Shown: piece after piece, positions 32,956 to 41,207 of the stretch
Layout: every line of letters starts with the position of its first letter
Position numbering within the stretch: the stretch's first letter is position 1
Origin: DASSBR01 sp035688265
GTDB taxonomy: Bacteria > Pseudomonadota > Gammaproteobacteria > Natronospirales > DASSBR01
Length of the DNA stretch: 64,000 bases
NCBI GenBank assembly: GCA_035688265.1
Contig: DASSNE010000014.1
Span: 1 to 64,000, forward strand
Reading direction: 5' to 3'
Program-made: the position numbers and the translations under genes
The notes under the pieces: generated by a model
What the model was told of the DNA's origin: nothing
The model's database searches: none
The model's input: the letters and a program-made list of their open reading frames with translations, nothing else

Positions 32956-33768
32956 TCAATCGATACCCGTACCGATGCGGCTCCACATCGGCATCGACGG
33001 GAAGCCGTCCCAGTTCATCCAGATGATGAACGCCTTGCCGACCAGATTCTTCTCCGGCACGAAGCCCCAGTAGCGACTGTCTTCGCTGTTGTCGCGGTTG
33101 TCGCCCAGCGCGAAGTACTCGTGCGGCGGCACGACCCAGCTGCCTTCCTTGCCGGGAATGTTCGGCATCGTGAGGATTTTATGATCGACGCCCATCAGAT
33201 GTTCGACGCTGACCCGCGCTTCCCTGACGGTCGGTCCCGAGTACCAGCCGAGCGGCGTGTCCTTGATGCGTTTACCGTTGACGTACAGCGTCTCGTTCTT
33301 GTAGACGATGTGGTCGCCGGGCAGCCCGACGATGCGCTTGATGTAATCGACGCTGGGATTGCGCGGGTAGCGGAACACGGCCACGTCGCCGCGCTTCGGT
33401 TCACCGATACTGATGATTTTGGTGTGCGTCAGCGGCAGCCGAATGCCGTAGGCAAACTTGTTGACCAGGACGAAATCGCCCACCAGCAGCGTCGGAATCA
33501 TCGATCCCGACGGAATGTGGAACGGTTCGACGATGAAGGCGCGCACCACCAGCACGATCAGGAACACCGGAAAGAACGAGCGCGCGTAATCGACCAGCAC
33601 CGGATCGCGCGGCTTGTTGTCGGTGACTTGTCCCGGCATGTCCTGCTGCGCCGCTTCGAATGCCGCGCGCCGTTTCGGCGCGAACGCAAAGCGATCGACC
33701 AGCCAGACGATGCCGGTCAGGCAGGTGCCGAGCACCAGGATCAGGGCAAAGGTATAACTCAAGCTCAT
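32956..33768 (-). CDS. lepB: Signal peptidase I
   Basis: Inner membrane serine protease that removes signal peptides from exported proteins. It is 270 aa with two N-terminal membrane segments (residues about 5-25 and 63-80). The catalytic Ser is in FHIPSGSMIPTLLVGDFVLV and the Lys in DYIKRIVGLPGD. The conserved box FALGDNRDNSEDSRYWGFVP is intact. It lies 12 bp after lepA, the usual lepA-lepB pair. Confidence 0.98.
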   Translation of the reverse strand: MSLSYTFALILVLGTCLTGIVWLVDRFAFAPKRRAAFEAAQQDMPGQVTDNKPRDPVLVDYARSFFPVFLIVLVVRAFIVEPFHIPSGSMIPTLLVGDFVLVNKFAYGIRLPLTHTKIISIGEPKRGDVAVFRYPRNPSVDYIKRIVGLPGDHIVYKNETLYVNGKRIKDTPLGWYSGPTVREARVSVEHLMGVDHKILTMPNIPGKEGSWVVPPHEYFALGDNRDNSEDSRYWGFVPEKNLVGKAFIIWMNWDGFPSMPMWSRIGTGID

Positions 33769-33780
33769 CGCTTGCTCCTG

Positions 33781-35571
33781 CTATTTTTCAACCCGCAGCA
33801 CGGCCAGGAATGCTTCCTGCGGAATTTCGACCGAGCCGAGTTGTTTCATGCGCTTCTTGCCCGCCTTCTGCTTCTCGAGCAGTTTGCGCTTGCGGGTGAT
33901 GTCGCCGCCGTAACATTTGGCCGTCACGTTCTTGCGCAAAGCCTTCACCGTGGAGCGGGCGATAATATGATTGCCGATCGCGGCCTGGATGGCGACTTCG
34001 AACATCTGCCGCGGAATGATTTCCTGCATCTTTTCCGTCAGCGTGCGCCCGCGCGCGTAGGCTTCTTCGCGGTGCACGATAATGGCGAGCGCATCGACGC
34101 GGTCGCCATTGATCATCACGTCGAGCCGCACCAGCGGCGCCGCCTGGAATCTCACAAAATGATAATCGAATGACGCGAAGCCGCGGCTCGCGGACTTCAG
34201 CCGGTCGAAAAAGTCCAGCACGATTTCAGACAGCGGCAACTCGTACACCAGCGACACCTGCGAGCCGGTATACAGCAGTCGCTTCTGCACGCCGCGCTTT
34301 TCCTCGCACAGCGTGATGACCGCGCCGAGGTGCTGCTGCGGCACCAGGATGCTCGCCTCGATAATCGGCTCGCGAATTTCCTCGATCTCATTCGGCGGCG
34401 GCAGCTTGGCCGGGTTGTCGACGGCGATGACATTGCCCGCCGTCGTCAGCACCTCGTAGATCACCGTCGGCGCGGTGGTGATCAGATCGAGTTCGTATTC
34501 GCGCTCAAGCCTTTCCTGCACGATTTCCATGTGCAGCATGCCGAGAAAGCCGCAGCGAAAACCGAAGCCGAGCGCGGTAGAGGTTTCCGGCTCGAAATAC
34601 AGCGCCGCGTCGTTCAGGCGCAGCTTTTGCAGCGCTTCGCGAAAGGCTTCGTAATCTTCCGCCCGGACCGGAAACAGGCCGGCGAACACGCGCGGCTGCA
34701 CCTGCTTGAAGCCCGGCCACGGTTTCGCGCACGGCCGGTCCGCCGACGTAATGGTATCGCCGACCGGCGCGCCGTCGATTTCCTTGATGCCGGCGACGAC
34801 AAATCCGACATCGCCGGCTTCGAGCGCATCGCCATCCGTCATCTTCGGGCGAAACGCGCCGACGCGATCCACCTGGTGCGTGCGCCCGGTCGACATGACC
34901 CGCACTTTCTGGCGCGGCTCAATGCGCCCGTTCATCACGCGCACCAGCGAAATCACCCCGACAAACTTGTCGAACCACGAGTCGATGATCAGCGCCTGCA
35001 GCGGCGCCTTGCGATCGCCCTTCGGCGGCGGAATCCGCTGCACGAGTTGTTCGAGCAGCTCGGGCACGCCCTCGCCGGTCTTCGCGCTGACACGCACCGC
35101 GTCTCGTGCCTCGATGCCGATCACGTCCTCGATCTCAGCAATCACGCGCTCGGGCTCGGCCGCCGGCAGGTCGATCTTGTTCAGCACCGGCACGACTTCC
35201 AGTCCCTCGTCAATGGCGGTGTAGCAGTTGGCGACACTTTGCGCTTCGACGCCTTGCGCGGCATCCACAACCAGCAGCGCCCCTTCACAGGCCGTCAGTG
35301 AACGGGACACTTCGTAGGAAAAATCGACGTGCCCGGGGGTATCGATGAAGTTCAGGCGGTAAGTCTTGCCGTCGCGTGCAGCATAATCGAGCGACACGCT
35401 CTGCGCCTTGATGGTGATGCCGCGCTCGCGCTCCAGCTCCATCGTATCCAGTACCTGTGAGGCCATTTCGCGGTCGGTCAGCGCACCGCAGATTTCGATA
35501 AAACGGTCCGCCAGGGTGGATTTGCCGTGATCGATGTGGGCGATGATGGAGAAGTTTCTGATGTGCTCCAT
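33781..35571 (-). CDS. lepA: Elongation factor 4 (LepA)
   Basis: Ribosomal GTPase involved in initiation and back-translocation under stress. It is 596 aa. G1 AHIDHGKSTLADRF, G2 RERGITI, G3 DTPGHVDF, G4 NKID, then the LepA-specific C-terminal domain (ARGRTLTEKMQEIIPRQMFE; AKCYGGDITRKRKLLEKQK). No defect seen. Heptamer array R3 and the glutaredoxin gene lie upstream. Confidence 0.98.
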   Translation of the reverse strand: MEHIRNFSIIAHIDHGKSTLADRFIEICGALTDREMASQVLDTMELERERGITIKAQSVSLDYAARDGKTYRLNFIDTPGHVDFSYEVSRSLTACEGALLVVDAAQGVEAQSVANCYTAIDEGLEVVPVLNKIDLPAAEPERVIAEIEDVIGIEARDAVRVSAKTGEGVPELLEQLVQRIPPPKGDRKAPLQALIIDSWFDKFVGVISLVRVMNGRIEPRQKVRVMSTGRTHQVDRVGAFRPKMTDGDALEAGDVGFVVAGIKEIDGAPVGDTITSADRPCAKPWPGFKQVQPRVFAGLFPVRAEDYEAFREALQKLRLNDAALYFEPETSTALGFGFRCGFLGMLHMEIVQERLEREYELDLITTAPTVIYEVLTTAGNVIAVDNPAKLPPPNEIEEIREPIIEASILVPQQHLGAVITLCEEKRGVQKRLLYTGSQVSLVYELPLSEIVLDFFDRLKSASRGFASFDYHFVRFQAAPLVRLDVMINGDRVDALAIIVHREEAYARGRTLTEKMQEIIPRQMFEVAIQAAIGNHIIARSTVKALRKNVTAKCYGGDITRKRKLLEKQKAGKKRMKQLGSVEIPQEAFLAVLRVEK

Positions 35572-35624
35572 AGAGGAGAATAATGCGCAAAGAGCGGTAT
35601 TTTACACGAACGGGAGAGGGCCGA

Positions 35625-35666
35625 GTTGCTAGTCGCTAGTACAGCACTAGCTACTCAGCACTAGCT
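35625..35666. repeat. Degenerate heptamer array R3 between lepA and the glutaredoxin gene
   Basis: Six 7-bp units: GTTGCTA, GTCGCTA, GTACAGC, ACTAGCT, ACTCAGC, ACTAGCT. The first two are complementary in sense to the later ones, giving an imperfect palindrome. The array overlaps the last codons of the minus-strand glutaredoxin gene and supplies its TAG stop (35661-35663). Confidence 0.78.
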
Positions 35667-35903
35667 GCTTCCGAGATAATCTTCCAGTGCATCGTCATCC
35701 AGACGACCGTAGCACAACTCGCCATCGACTCCTGCCAGCACCGGCACGCGCAGCCCGTAGCGCCGCGCCAGTTCCGGCGACGAATCGACGTCGACGACTT
35801 CGATTTGCACGCCGCGGCCGGCGCAGCGCGCCGCCAATTCCTGCTGCATCGCCTCGCACAAGTGGCAGCCGGCGCGGCTGTAGAGCGTCAGCACAGCGGT
35901 CAC
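35661..35903 (-). CDS. Glutaredoxin family protein (CxxC)
   Basis: An 80-aa thioredoxin-fold protein starting at GTG (35903), which overlaps the mucD stop as GTGA. The active site CHLC is at residues 13-16 in LTLYSRAGCHLCEAMQQELA. The cis-Pro region is GLRVPVLAGVDGELCYGRLD. This DUF836-type glutaredoxin lies between mucD and lepA in many Xanthomonadales-like genomes. The disulfide substrate is unknown. The last residues (GSS) and stop lie in repeat R3. Confidence 0.88.
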   Translation of the reverse strand: MTAVLTLYSRAGCHLCEAMQQELAARCAGRGVQIEVVDVDSSPELARRYGLRVPVLAGVDGELCYGRLDDDALEDYLGSS

Positions 35904-37246
35904 GGCGCCGGCGCCCTCAGCGCGACGAAGCGCGTGCCGTCCTCGTGGCGCACCAGCACCGGCGCCAGCTTGCCGGCCTTCAGCCCGCGCTCCAGCTTGT
36001 CAAGCTGCCCGACGCTGCGTACGCGCGACCGCGCCACCCGCAGAATCACATCGCCCGGCACGATGCCCGCACCCTTGGCGGCGCCCGAGGCGTATTGCAC
36101 CAGCACGCCATGACTGATATCCAGCCGCCGGCGCTGGTCCTCGGACAGGTTGCGCGCGACGAGACCGAAGCGGTCGATGCGGCTGGTATCGACTACCAGC
36201 GCGAAATCGTCGGCTTCGTTTTTCAGCAGGCCGATCGTCACGGACAGCTGTTTGGGCACGCCGTCGCGCAGCACCGTCATCGACGTGGGTTCCCCGACGG
36301 CGGCGCGCCCGACCAGCGGCGGCAAATCGTCCGGTGCGGAAACCTTGTGGCCGCCAAAGCTGACGATGATGTCGCCGGGGCGCAGGCCGGACTGCGCGGC
36401 CGGACTTGCCTTGACGATATCGGTCACCACGGCGCCCACCGGCATCGGCATGCCCGTCGCCTGAGCCAGCGTCGGCGTCACCTGCTGCACGTTGACGCCC
36501 AGCCACCCGCGGCTGACCGCGCCATCGGCCTTGAGCTGGCGCACGACGTCGAGTGCGAGATCGATCGGCACCGCGAACGACACGCCGGTGTAGTCGCCAC
36601 TCTGGCTGTAGATTTCCGAATTAATGCCGATCACCTCGCCGGCCAGGTTCAGCAACGGCCCGCCCGAACTGCCCGGATTGATCGGCACGTCGGACTGGAT
36701 GAAGGGGACGTATTTTTCGCTGGCGAGGTGCCGATCGGTCGCGCTGACGACGCCGACGGTGATGGATTTCTGCAACCCGAACGGCGAGCCGATCGCGGCC
36801 ACCCACTGGCCCGCCTTGAGCGCGTCCGAATCGCCGAGCTTCGCGGCCGGCAAGCCTTTGGCGGGAATCTTCAGCAGCGCGAGATCGCTGTCGCGGTCCG
36901 CGCCGACGATCTTGGCCTGAAAGCGGCGGCCGTCGGCCAGCGTCACCTCGACCGAGCTTGCCGCCTCGATCACGTGCGCGCAGGTGAGGATGTAGCCGTT
37001 CGCGTCAAGAATGACACCCGAACCCATCGCCGTCGCATCGTTGTCGTCGTTGCCGTTCGACGCGGCATAACCCGGCGGTGCGCCGAAACCGATACGCTCG
37101 ATCCGGACATTGACGACCGACGGCGCGGCCTCGCCGGCCACCGCCGAAAAATCCGGCAGCCCCGCGGCAGCGGCGCCGCACGCGAACATCAGCAGGCACG
37201 CGGCCACGAAGCCGCGCCACGCGGCGGCGCGCGAACAGTTGATCAT
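35900..37246 (-). CDS. mucD: Periplasmic serine endoprotease MucD/DegP-like
   Basis: HtrA-family protease and chaperone that clears misfolded envelope proteins and damps the RpoE response. The ATG at 37246 follows a strong GGGAGGGGG site and gives 448 aa with a signal peptide (INCSRAAAWRGFVAACLLMF). The catalytic triad is visible: His in LTCAHVIEA, Asp in ADRDSDLALLKI, Ser in NPGSSGGPLLN. Two PDZ domains follow (about 255-345 and 360-448). Transcribed after mucB. Confidence 0.97.
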   Translation of the reverse strand: MINCSRAAAWRGFVAACLLMFACGAAAAGLPDFSAVAGEAAPSVVNVRIERIGFGAPPGYAASNGNDDNDATAMGSGVILDANGYILTCAHVIEAASSVEVTLADGRRFQAKIVGADRDSDLALLKIPAKGLPAAKLGDSDALKAGQWVAAIGSPFGLQKSITVGVVSATDRHLASEKYVPFIQSDVPINPGSSGGPLLNLAGEVIGINSEIYSQSGDYTGVSFAVPIDLALDVVRQLKADGAVSRGWLGVNVQQVTPTLAQATGMPMPVGAVVTDIVKASPAAQSGLRPGDIIVSFGGHKVSAPDDLPPLVGRAAVGEPTSMTVLRDGVPKQLSVTIGLLKNEADDFALVVDTSRIDRFGLVARNLSEDQRRRLDISHGVLVQYASGAAKGAGIVPGDVILRVARSRVRSVGQLDKLERGLKAGKLAPVLVRHEDGTRFVALRAPAP

Positions 37247-37280
37247 GCAATCCCCCTCCCCAGAGACAATCGCCGGAATA

Positions 37281-38294
37281 TCACTCGCGTTTGTCAATCT
37301 CCACCGACTGCGCCACGAGCTTGACCGTCGCCGCCGGAACCTCGCCGACCACCGTAATCTGGTAGCCGTCGAGCAGACGCCCGTAGGCGTTGACGGGACC
37401 GCGGCTCGATGGTCCGCTCAGCGCATCTTTGCCATCCTTGTGCGGCGTCGCGAAAACCGACAGCGACGCGAGTCCATCAGTGAATACCAAGTGGCGCACC
37501 GGCGCATCCATATCGGCCAGATGCTGCATCTCATCAACCGTCAGCTTGTAGCCCGGCGGCAGCTCGCCGACTTTGACGGTCACATTCCGCCCCGTTCCTG
37601 CCGGCGCATCACCGGCGTCGGGCGGACGCCGAATGAAGCCGTGCGTATCGACGCTCGGCTTGATTTCGTCGGGCGGAATCTTGTCCGGCAACTCGACGTG
37701 CGTGAACATGACCCGCTCGATCGTGGTGCCGCCTGTGCCCACCAGCTCCGAGCGCAGCAGCAGATCAGTCTTCGCATCCAGCCATAGCCGATAACCATAA
37801 CGGTAATCGTCCTTCGGCTGCAGCGCGACGACGACGCAGTCACGCCCCGCGGTGCGCTGATGGCCAAGCCGCTTCAATTGATAATATTTCGACAGGTCGC
37901 GCGTATCGGAGTGCGGCGCGAGAATGATCGGAAAGCGGCTCTCCGGCCGGTAATCGTGAACGATGATCATCTGCTTGCGCGGCAGCACGCATTCGACGGA
38001 CTTGTGCTTGCGGATAACCTCGCGCGGCGTGCCGGTCAGCGAGGTCAGTCTTTCCTCGTCGCCGTGCGCGTCGACCCGGTGCACGACGTGCATCGCTTCC
38101 AGTTCACCCTGGTGCAGATAGACGAAGTTGCCGGTGTAATTGAGCGACTCCAGCGCGTGCGTCATGCGCTGCAGCAGTGTCGGCACTGACGCGGGCGCCG
38201 CCGCCGGCGTGCCGCTCGCGGCAAACGCGGGCAGCGCACCGCCCAACAGGCCGCACCAGACGATGGCGAGGCCCGCCGCCTTGCGGCTCATCAT
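37281..38294 (-). CDS. mucB: Sigma-E factor regulatory protein MucB/RseB
   Basis: Periplasmic protein that binds the anti-sigma factor and shields it from DegS-type cleavage until lipid or LPS signals release it. It is 337 aa with a signal peptide (SRKAAGLAIVWCGLLGGALP). The LolA-like N-domain contains LQRMTHALESLNYTGNFVYL. The C-domain includes LPPGYKLTVDEMQHL and ends with the typical GEVPAATVKLVAQSVE. The start overlaps the mucA stop as ATGA. Confidence 0.96.
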   Translation of the reverse strand: MMSRKAAGLAIVWCGLLGGALPAFAASGTPAAAPASVPTLLQRMTHALESLNYTGNFVYLHQGELEAMHVVHRVDAHGDEERLTSLTGTPREVIRKHKSVECVLPRKQMIIVHDYRPESRFPIILAPHSDTRDLSKYYQLKRLGHQRTAGRDCVVVALQPKDDYRYGYRLWLDAKTDLLLRSELVGTGGTTIERVMFTHVELPDKIPPDEIKPSVDTHGFIRRPPDAGDAPAGTGRNVTVKVGELPPGYKLTVDEMQHLADMDAPVRHLVFTDGLASLSVFATPHKDGKDALSGPSSRGPVNAYGRLLDGYQITVVGEVPAATVKLVAQSVEIDKRE

Positions 38295-38926
38295 TCCCGG
38301 TGACCCTCGCCGGCGCGCGGGACGCGGGTGGAGGCACGATGGTCCGCGGACGGGACGGAAGCATAGAACGTCGCCAGGTGCAGGTACGGCAGCATGCCTT
38401 GGCGCCCCAGCGTCGGCGCGTCTTCGTTATGGTCGAGCAGGTATTCGTTCAACTCGCGGCGTACGGTGGGCGAGCCCTGATCCCAGCGCACGCTGGACAT
38501 GGCGGCGTAATCGAAGTTCGGGCGCGGCGCGTGCGCCTGGGGCGGCACGACTTCGGCGGGCGCCGCGCTGCTGCCGACGGAAGTCGGCGTGCGCACCAGC
38601 ATGACCGCCACGAGGCTGACCGACGCCGCGACGGCGGCGGCGCCAATCGGCCGCAGTACCTTTATCCAGCGGCGGCTCACGGGCAGTCGTGCAGCAGGTT
38701 CGATCGTGGAATCGGCGTCGAGGGCGGCCCGGACGCGATCCGCGACGCAACCGGCGCCGGCGGTCGGAAAGCCCCGCCGCATGACTTCGCCGATGACATG
38801 ATAGGCGTGCCAGCAGCCGCGCAGCTCCTCGCTGCCGCCGTACTGGCGCAGCAGCAAAGCTACCTCGCCGTGATTGAGTTCGTCGTCCGCCAGTGCGGAT
38901 AATTGTTCACGCAGCCTTTCTGTCAT
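38291..38926 (-). CDS. mucA: Anti-sigma-E factor MucA/RseA-like
   Basis: Membrane-spanning inhibitor of RpoE. It is 211 aa. The cytoplasmic N-domain REQLSALADDELNHGEVALL matches RseA_N and binds the sigma factor. One membrane segment lies near residues 85-108 (GAAAVAASVSLVAVMLV). The periplasmic C-terminus should contact MucB. It sits 15 bp after rpoE, so sigma and anti-sigma are coexpressed. RseP at 12074-13450 is the expected second protease. Confidence 0.94.
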   Translation of the reverse strand: MTERLREQLSALADDELNHGEVALLLRQYGGSEELRGCWHAYHVIGEVMRRGFPTAGAGCVADRVRAALDADSTIEPAARLPVSRRWIKVLRPIGAAAVAASVSLVAVMLVRTPTSVGSSAAPAEVVPPQAHAPRPNFDYAAMSSVRWDQGSPTVRRELNEYLLDHNEDAPTLGRQGMLPYLHLATFYASVPSADHRASTRVPRAGEGHRE

Positions 38927-38941
38927 GGCTCAACCCACCAA

Positions 38942-39517
38942 TTATTCCAACAGCGGCTTCAGTTTGCCGCTGATTGCTTCGCGCGCCCGGAAAATCCGCG
39001 AACGCACCGTACCTACCGGACACTCCATCGCTTCGGCAATTTCCTCGTAACTCATGCCTTCCAGTTCGCGCAGCATGATTGCCGTGCGCAAGTCCTCGGG
39101 CAGGTCGGCGATCGCCCGATCGACCGTCTGCCGGATTTCCTCGGTCAGCGCCAGGTCCTCGGGTGTGTCGAGGTCGCTGACGCGGGCCTGCATGTCGTAC
39201 TGATCCGGGTCCTGCAGGTCCAGCCCGTTTTCGACCGGCCGCCGATTCCTGGCAACCAGATGATTCTTGGCGGTATTGATCGCGATCCGATACAGCCAGG
39301 TATAGAACGCGCTCTCGCCGCGAAACGACGCCATCGCCCGGTAGGCCTTGATGAAGGCTTCCTGGGTCACGTCCAGCGCCTCGCTCGGGTCCGACACGTA
39401 GCGCGATACCAGCTTGACGATTTTCTGCTGGTACTTGATGACGAGCGCATCGAACGCCGCGCGGTCGCCCTGGCGCACGCGTTCGACCAGCACATCGTCG
39501 GCCGGACGCTTAGCCAT
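38942..39517 (-). CDS. rpoE: RNA polymerase sigma factor RpoE (AlgU)
   Basis: ECF sigma factor for envelope stress. I choose ATG 39517 (MAKRPADDVLVERVRQGDRA), 191 aa; a TTG two codons earlier is also open. Region 2 includes RYVSDPSEALDVTQEAFIKA and FYTWLYRIAINTAKNHL; region 4 includes LRELEGMSYEEIAEAMECPV followed by GTVRSRIFRARE. A candidate sigma-E-type promoter lies immediately upstream, suggesting autoregulation. Confidence 0.97.
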   Translation of the reverse strand: MAKRPADDVLVERVRQGDRAAFDALVIKYQQKIVKLVSRYVSDPSEALDVTQEAFIKAYRAMASFRGESAFYTWLYRIAINTAKNHLVARNRRPVENGLDLQDPDQYDMQARVSDLDTPEDLALTEEIRQTVDRAIADLPEDLRTAIMLRELEGMSYEEIAEAMECPVGTVRSRIFRAREAISGKLKPLLE

Positions 39518-39533
39518 CGGCAACTACACTGTC

Positions 39534-39561
39534 CATAGACAAAACCGCGAACGGATAGTTC
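39534..39561 (-). promoter_or_regulatory. Candidate RpoE-dependent autoregulatory promoter
   Basis: On the minus strand GAACTA (39556-39561) and TCTATG (39534-39539) are exactly 16 bp apart, close to the AlgU/RpoE consensus GAACTT-N16-TCTGA. A start near 39527 would leave only about 10 nt before the rpoE ATG, with no visible Shine-Dalgarno, which weakens the call. The rest of 39562-39724 shows nothing clear. Confidence 0.4.
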
Positions 39562-39724
39562 GCGCAGTTCAGCCCGGCCAGGCGACCGTTGGTACCGATT
39601 GGTCGGTTCAATAATGTCATTGGGAAAAATGGGTGGTCATATAGCCCCAAATCGAGCATCCGCGACGGCGGGCAGCCGTCCTCTCCCCCGCGAGCCCCGC
39701 ATTGTAGCAGAGAGTTGGACAGCG

Positions 39725-40168
39725 TCAGGTTCGCGATCCGGCGGGAACGATCTCGCCGTGGCGCAGGCGCGTGCGCAGGCGGCGCAACGGCGTCGACAGC
39801 ACGCCGCCGTTCCACAGCAGCACCGCCGGATGATGGCGGAACTTGAGAATGACGAGGCGGGAGCCGAGGTAATAGTCTTCGAGGATGCCGACGGTCGTGC
39901 CGCGACCGTCGATGAGTCGCCAGCGGCCGTCGCTCTGCCAGACCAGCGAGCGGATCGCCCGCGGCGCCGTCCGCTTCCCGTGCACCGCCCATTGGCGCGA
40001 CAGGCTCAGCACGATGCCCACCGCCAGCACCACACGCACGGCGATGCCGATGGCGAGAACAGAGATGGCCATGGCGGCCAGCACGTGGATCGCGAGCAAA
40101 CACCACAGCCAGAGCGGCTGCGGCCGAATCTCAAGCTCGACGCGAGGTTCGAAGTTGTGCGACGACAT
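39725..40168 (-). CDS. YgfX/CptA-family membrane protein
   Basis: A 147-aa protein from ATG 40168 (MSSHNFEPRVELEIRPQPLW). It has two membrane segments (about residues 18-57: CLLAIHVLAAMAISVLAIGI and AVRVVLAVGIVLSL) and a soluble C-terminal part with DYYLGSRLVILKF, matching the YgfX family. YgfX is encoded beside SdhE in many gammaproteobacteria and has been described as an inhibitor of cytoskeletal proteins; its link to succinate dehydrogenase is unresolved. It overlaps sdhE by 38 nt. Confidence 0.82.
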   Translation of the reverse strand: MSSHNFEPRVELEIRPQPLWLWCLLAIHVLAAMAISVLAIGIAVRVVLAVGIVLSLSRQWAVHGKRTAPRAIRSLVWQSDGRWRLIDGRGTTVGILEDYYLGSRLVILKFRHHPAVLLWNGGVLSTPLRRLRTRLRHGEIVPAGSRT

Positions 40169-40373
40169 CAATCGTGGCTGCGTCGCCCGGTTCCTCGCGC
40201 CCGGTGACGTAGTCAAGGAGTTGCGGATCGGGCAGCATCAGCAGCTCGGCGAATACATCGCGTTCGCGCTGCGGCGCGGCATCGTACCGGTTGGCCAGGT
40301 AGCCTTCCAGCAGCACGTCAAGCTCCTTCATGCCGCGGCGGCAGTGCCACCTGAGGCGGCCCTTGTCGTTCAA
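40131..40373 (-). CDS. sdhE: FAD assembly factor SdhE
   Basis: Small protein needed for covalent flavinylation of SdhA. The start is a TTG at 40373 that overlaps the sdhB TGA as TTGA, giving 80 aa beginning MNDKGRLRWHCRRGMKELDV. The essential RGxxE motif (RGMKE) is therefore internal at about residues 13-17, as required. Starting at the later ATG would remove it. The C-terminal helices are FAELLMLPDPQLLDYVTG. It is the sixth gene of the sdh operon. Confidence 0.94.
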   Translation of the reverse strand: MNDKGRLRWHCRRGMKELDVLLEGYLANRYDAAPQRERDVFAELLMLPDPQLLDYVTGREEPGDAATIDVVAQLRTSRRA

Positions 40374-41152
40374 ATCCGGCGATCCGACAGCGCCCGCTTG
40401 ATTTCGCCGATCGCCTTGGCCGGGTTGAGGCCCTTGGGGCAGACGTTGGCGCAGTTCATGATGGTGTGGCAGCGGTAGAGCTTGAACGGGTCCTCGAGCG
40501 CGTCGAGCCGCTCGCCGGTGGCTTCGTCGCGGGTATCGGCGATCCACCGGTAGGCTTGCAGCAGTGCCGCCGGGCCAAGGTAGCGGTCCGGGTTCCACCA
40601 GTAACTTGGGCAGGCGGTCGAACAGCACGCGCAGAGGATGCATTCGTAGAGGCCGTTGAGCTTGTCACGATCTTCGGGCGACTGCAGTTGTTCGCTGTCC
40701 GCCGGCGGCGGCGTCTGCGTCTTGATCCACGGCTCGATCGACGCGTACTGCGCATAGAAGCGGTCGAGGTCGGGCACCAGGTCCTTGATGACCGGCATGT
40801 GCGGCAGCGGGTAGACCTTGACCTCGCCCTTGCAGTCTTCGATTGCGGTGGTGCAGGCCAGGCCGTTGCTGCCGTTCATGTTCATCGCGCAGGACCCGCA
40901 GACGCCTTCGCGGCACGAGCGGCGCAGGGTCAGCGTGGAGTCGATTTCGTTTTTGATCTTGAGCAGTGCGTCGAGCACCATCGGCCCGCACTTGTCGAGG
41001 TCGACTTCGTAAGTGTCCGTGCGCGGCCGTTCGCCGGAGTCGGGATCGTAGCGGTAAATCTTGAACCGCTTGACGTTCCTGGCGCCTTCGGGCGCGGGGT
41101 GAAGTTTGCCTTTGCCGATCTTTGAGTTTTTCGGTAGTGTGAATTGCGCCAT
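40370..41152 (-). CDS. sdhB: Succinate dehydrogenase iron-sulfur subunit
   Basis: Carries electrons from FAD in SdhA to the quinone site. It is 260 aa. The [2Fe-2S] ligands lie in CREGVCGSCAMNMNG and the following C. The [4Fe-4S] and [3Fe-4S] ligands are in CILCACCSTACPSYWW and CHTIMNCANVCPKGLNP. All expected cysteines are present. A heptamer array (41171-41205) separates it from sdhA. Confidence 0.98.
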   Translation of the reverse strand: MAQFTLPKNSKIGKGKLHPAPEGARNVKRFKIYRYDPDSGERPRTDTYEVDLDKCGPMVLDALLKIKNEIDSTLTLRRSCREGVCGSCAMNMNGSNGLACTTAIEDCKGEVKVYPLPHMPVIKDLVPDLDRFYAQYASIEPWIKTQTPPPADSEQLQSPEDRDKLNGLYECILCACCSTACPSYWWNPDRYLGPAALLQAYRWIADTRDEATGERLDALEDPFKLYRCHTIMNCANVCPKGLNPAKAIGEIKRALSDRRI

Positions 41153-41170
41153 CTTTAAATCTCCAATTCT

Positions 41171-41205
41171 TCCCGAGTCCCGAACCCCGAATTCCGAATC
41201 CCGAT
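41171..41205. repeat. Degenerate heptamer array R5 between sdhA and sdhB
   Basis: Five 7-bp units: TCCCGAG, TCCCGAA, CCCCGAA, TTCCGAA, TCCCGAT. It occupies most of the 55-bp gap inside the sdh operon. The unit differs from the GACTAGC/CACTCAG type but shares the exact 7-bp period and intergenic placement. Cotranscription of sdhA and sdhB must pass through it. Confidence 0.72.
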
Positions 41206-41207
41206 CT

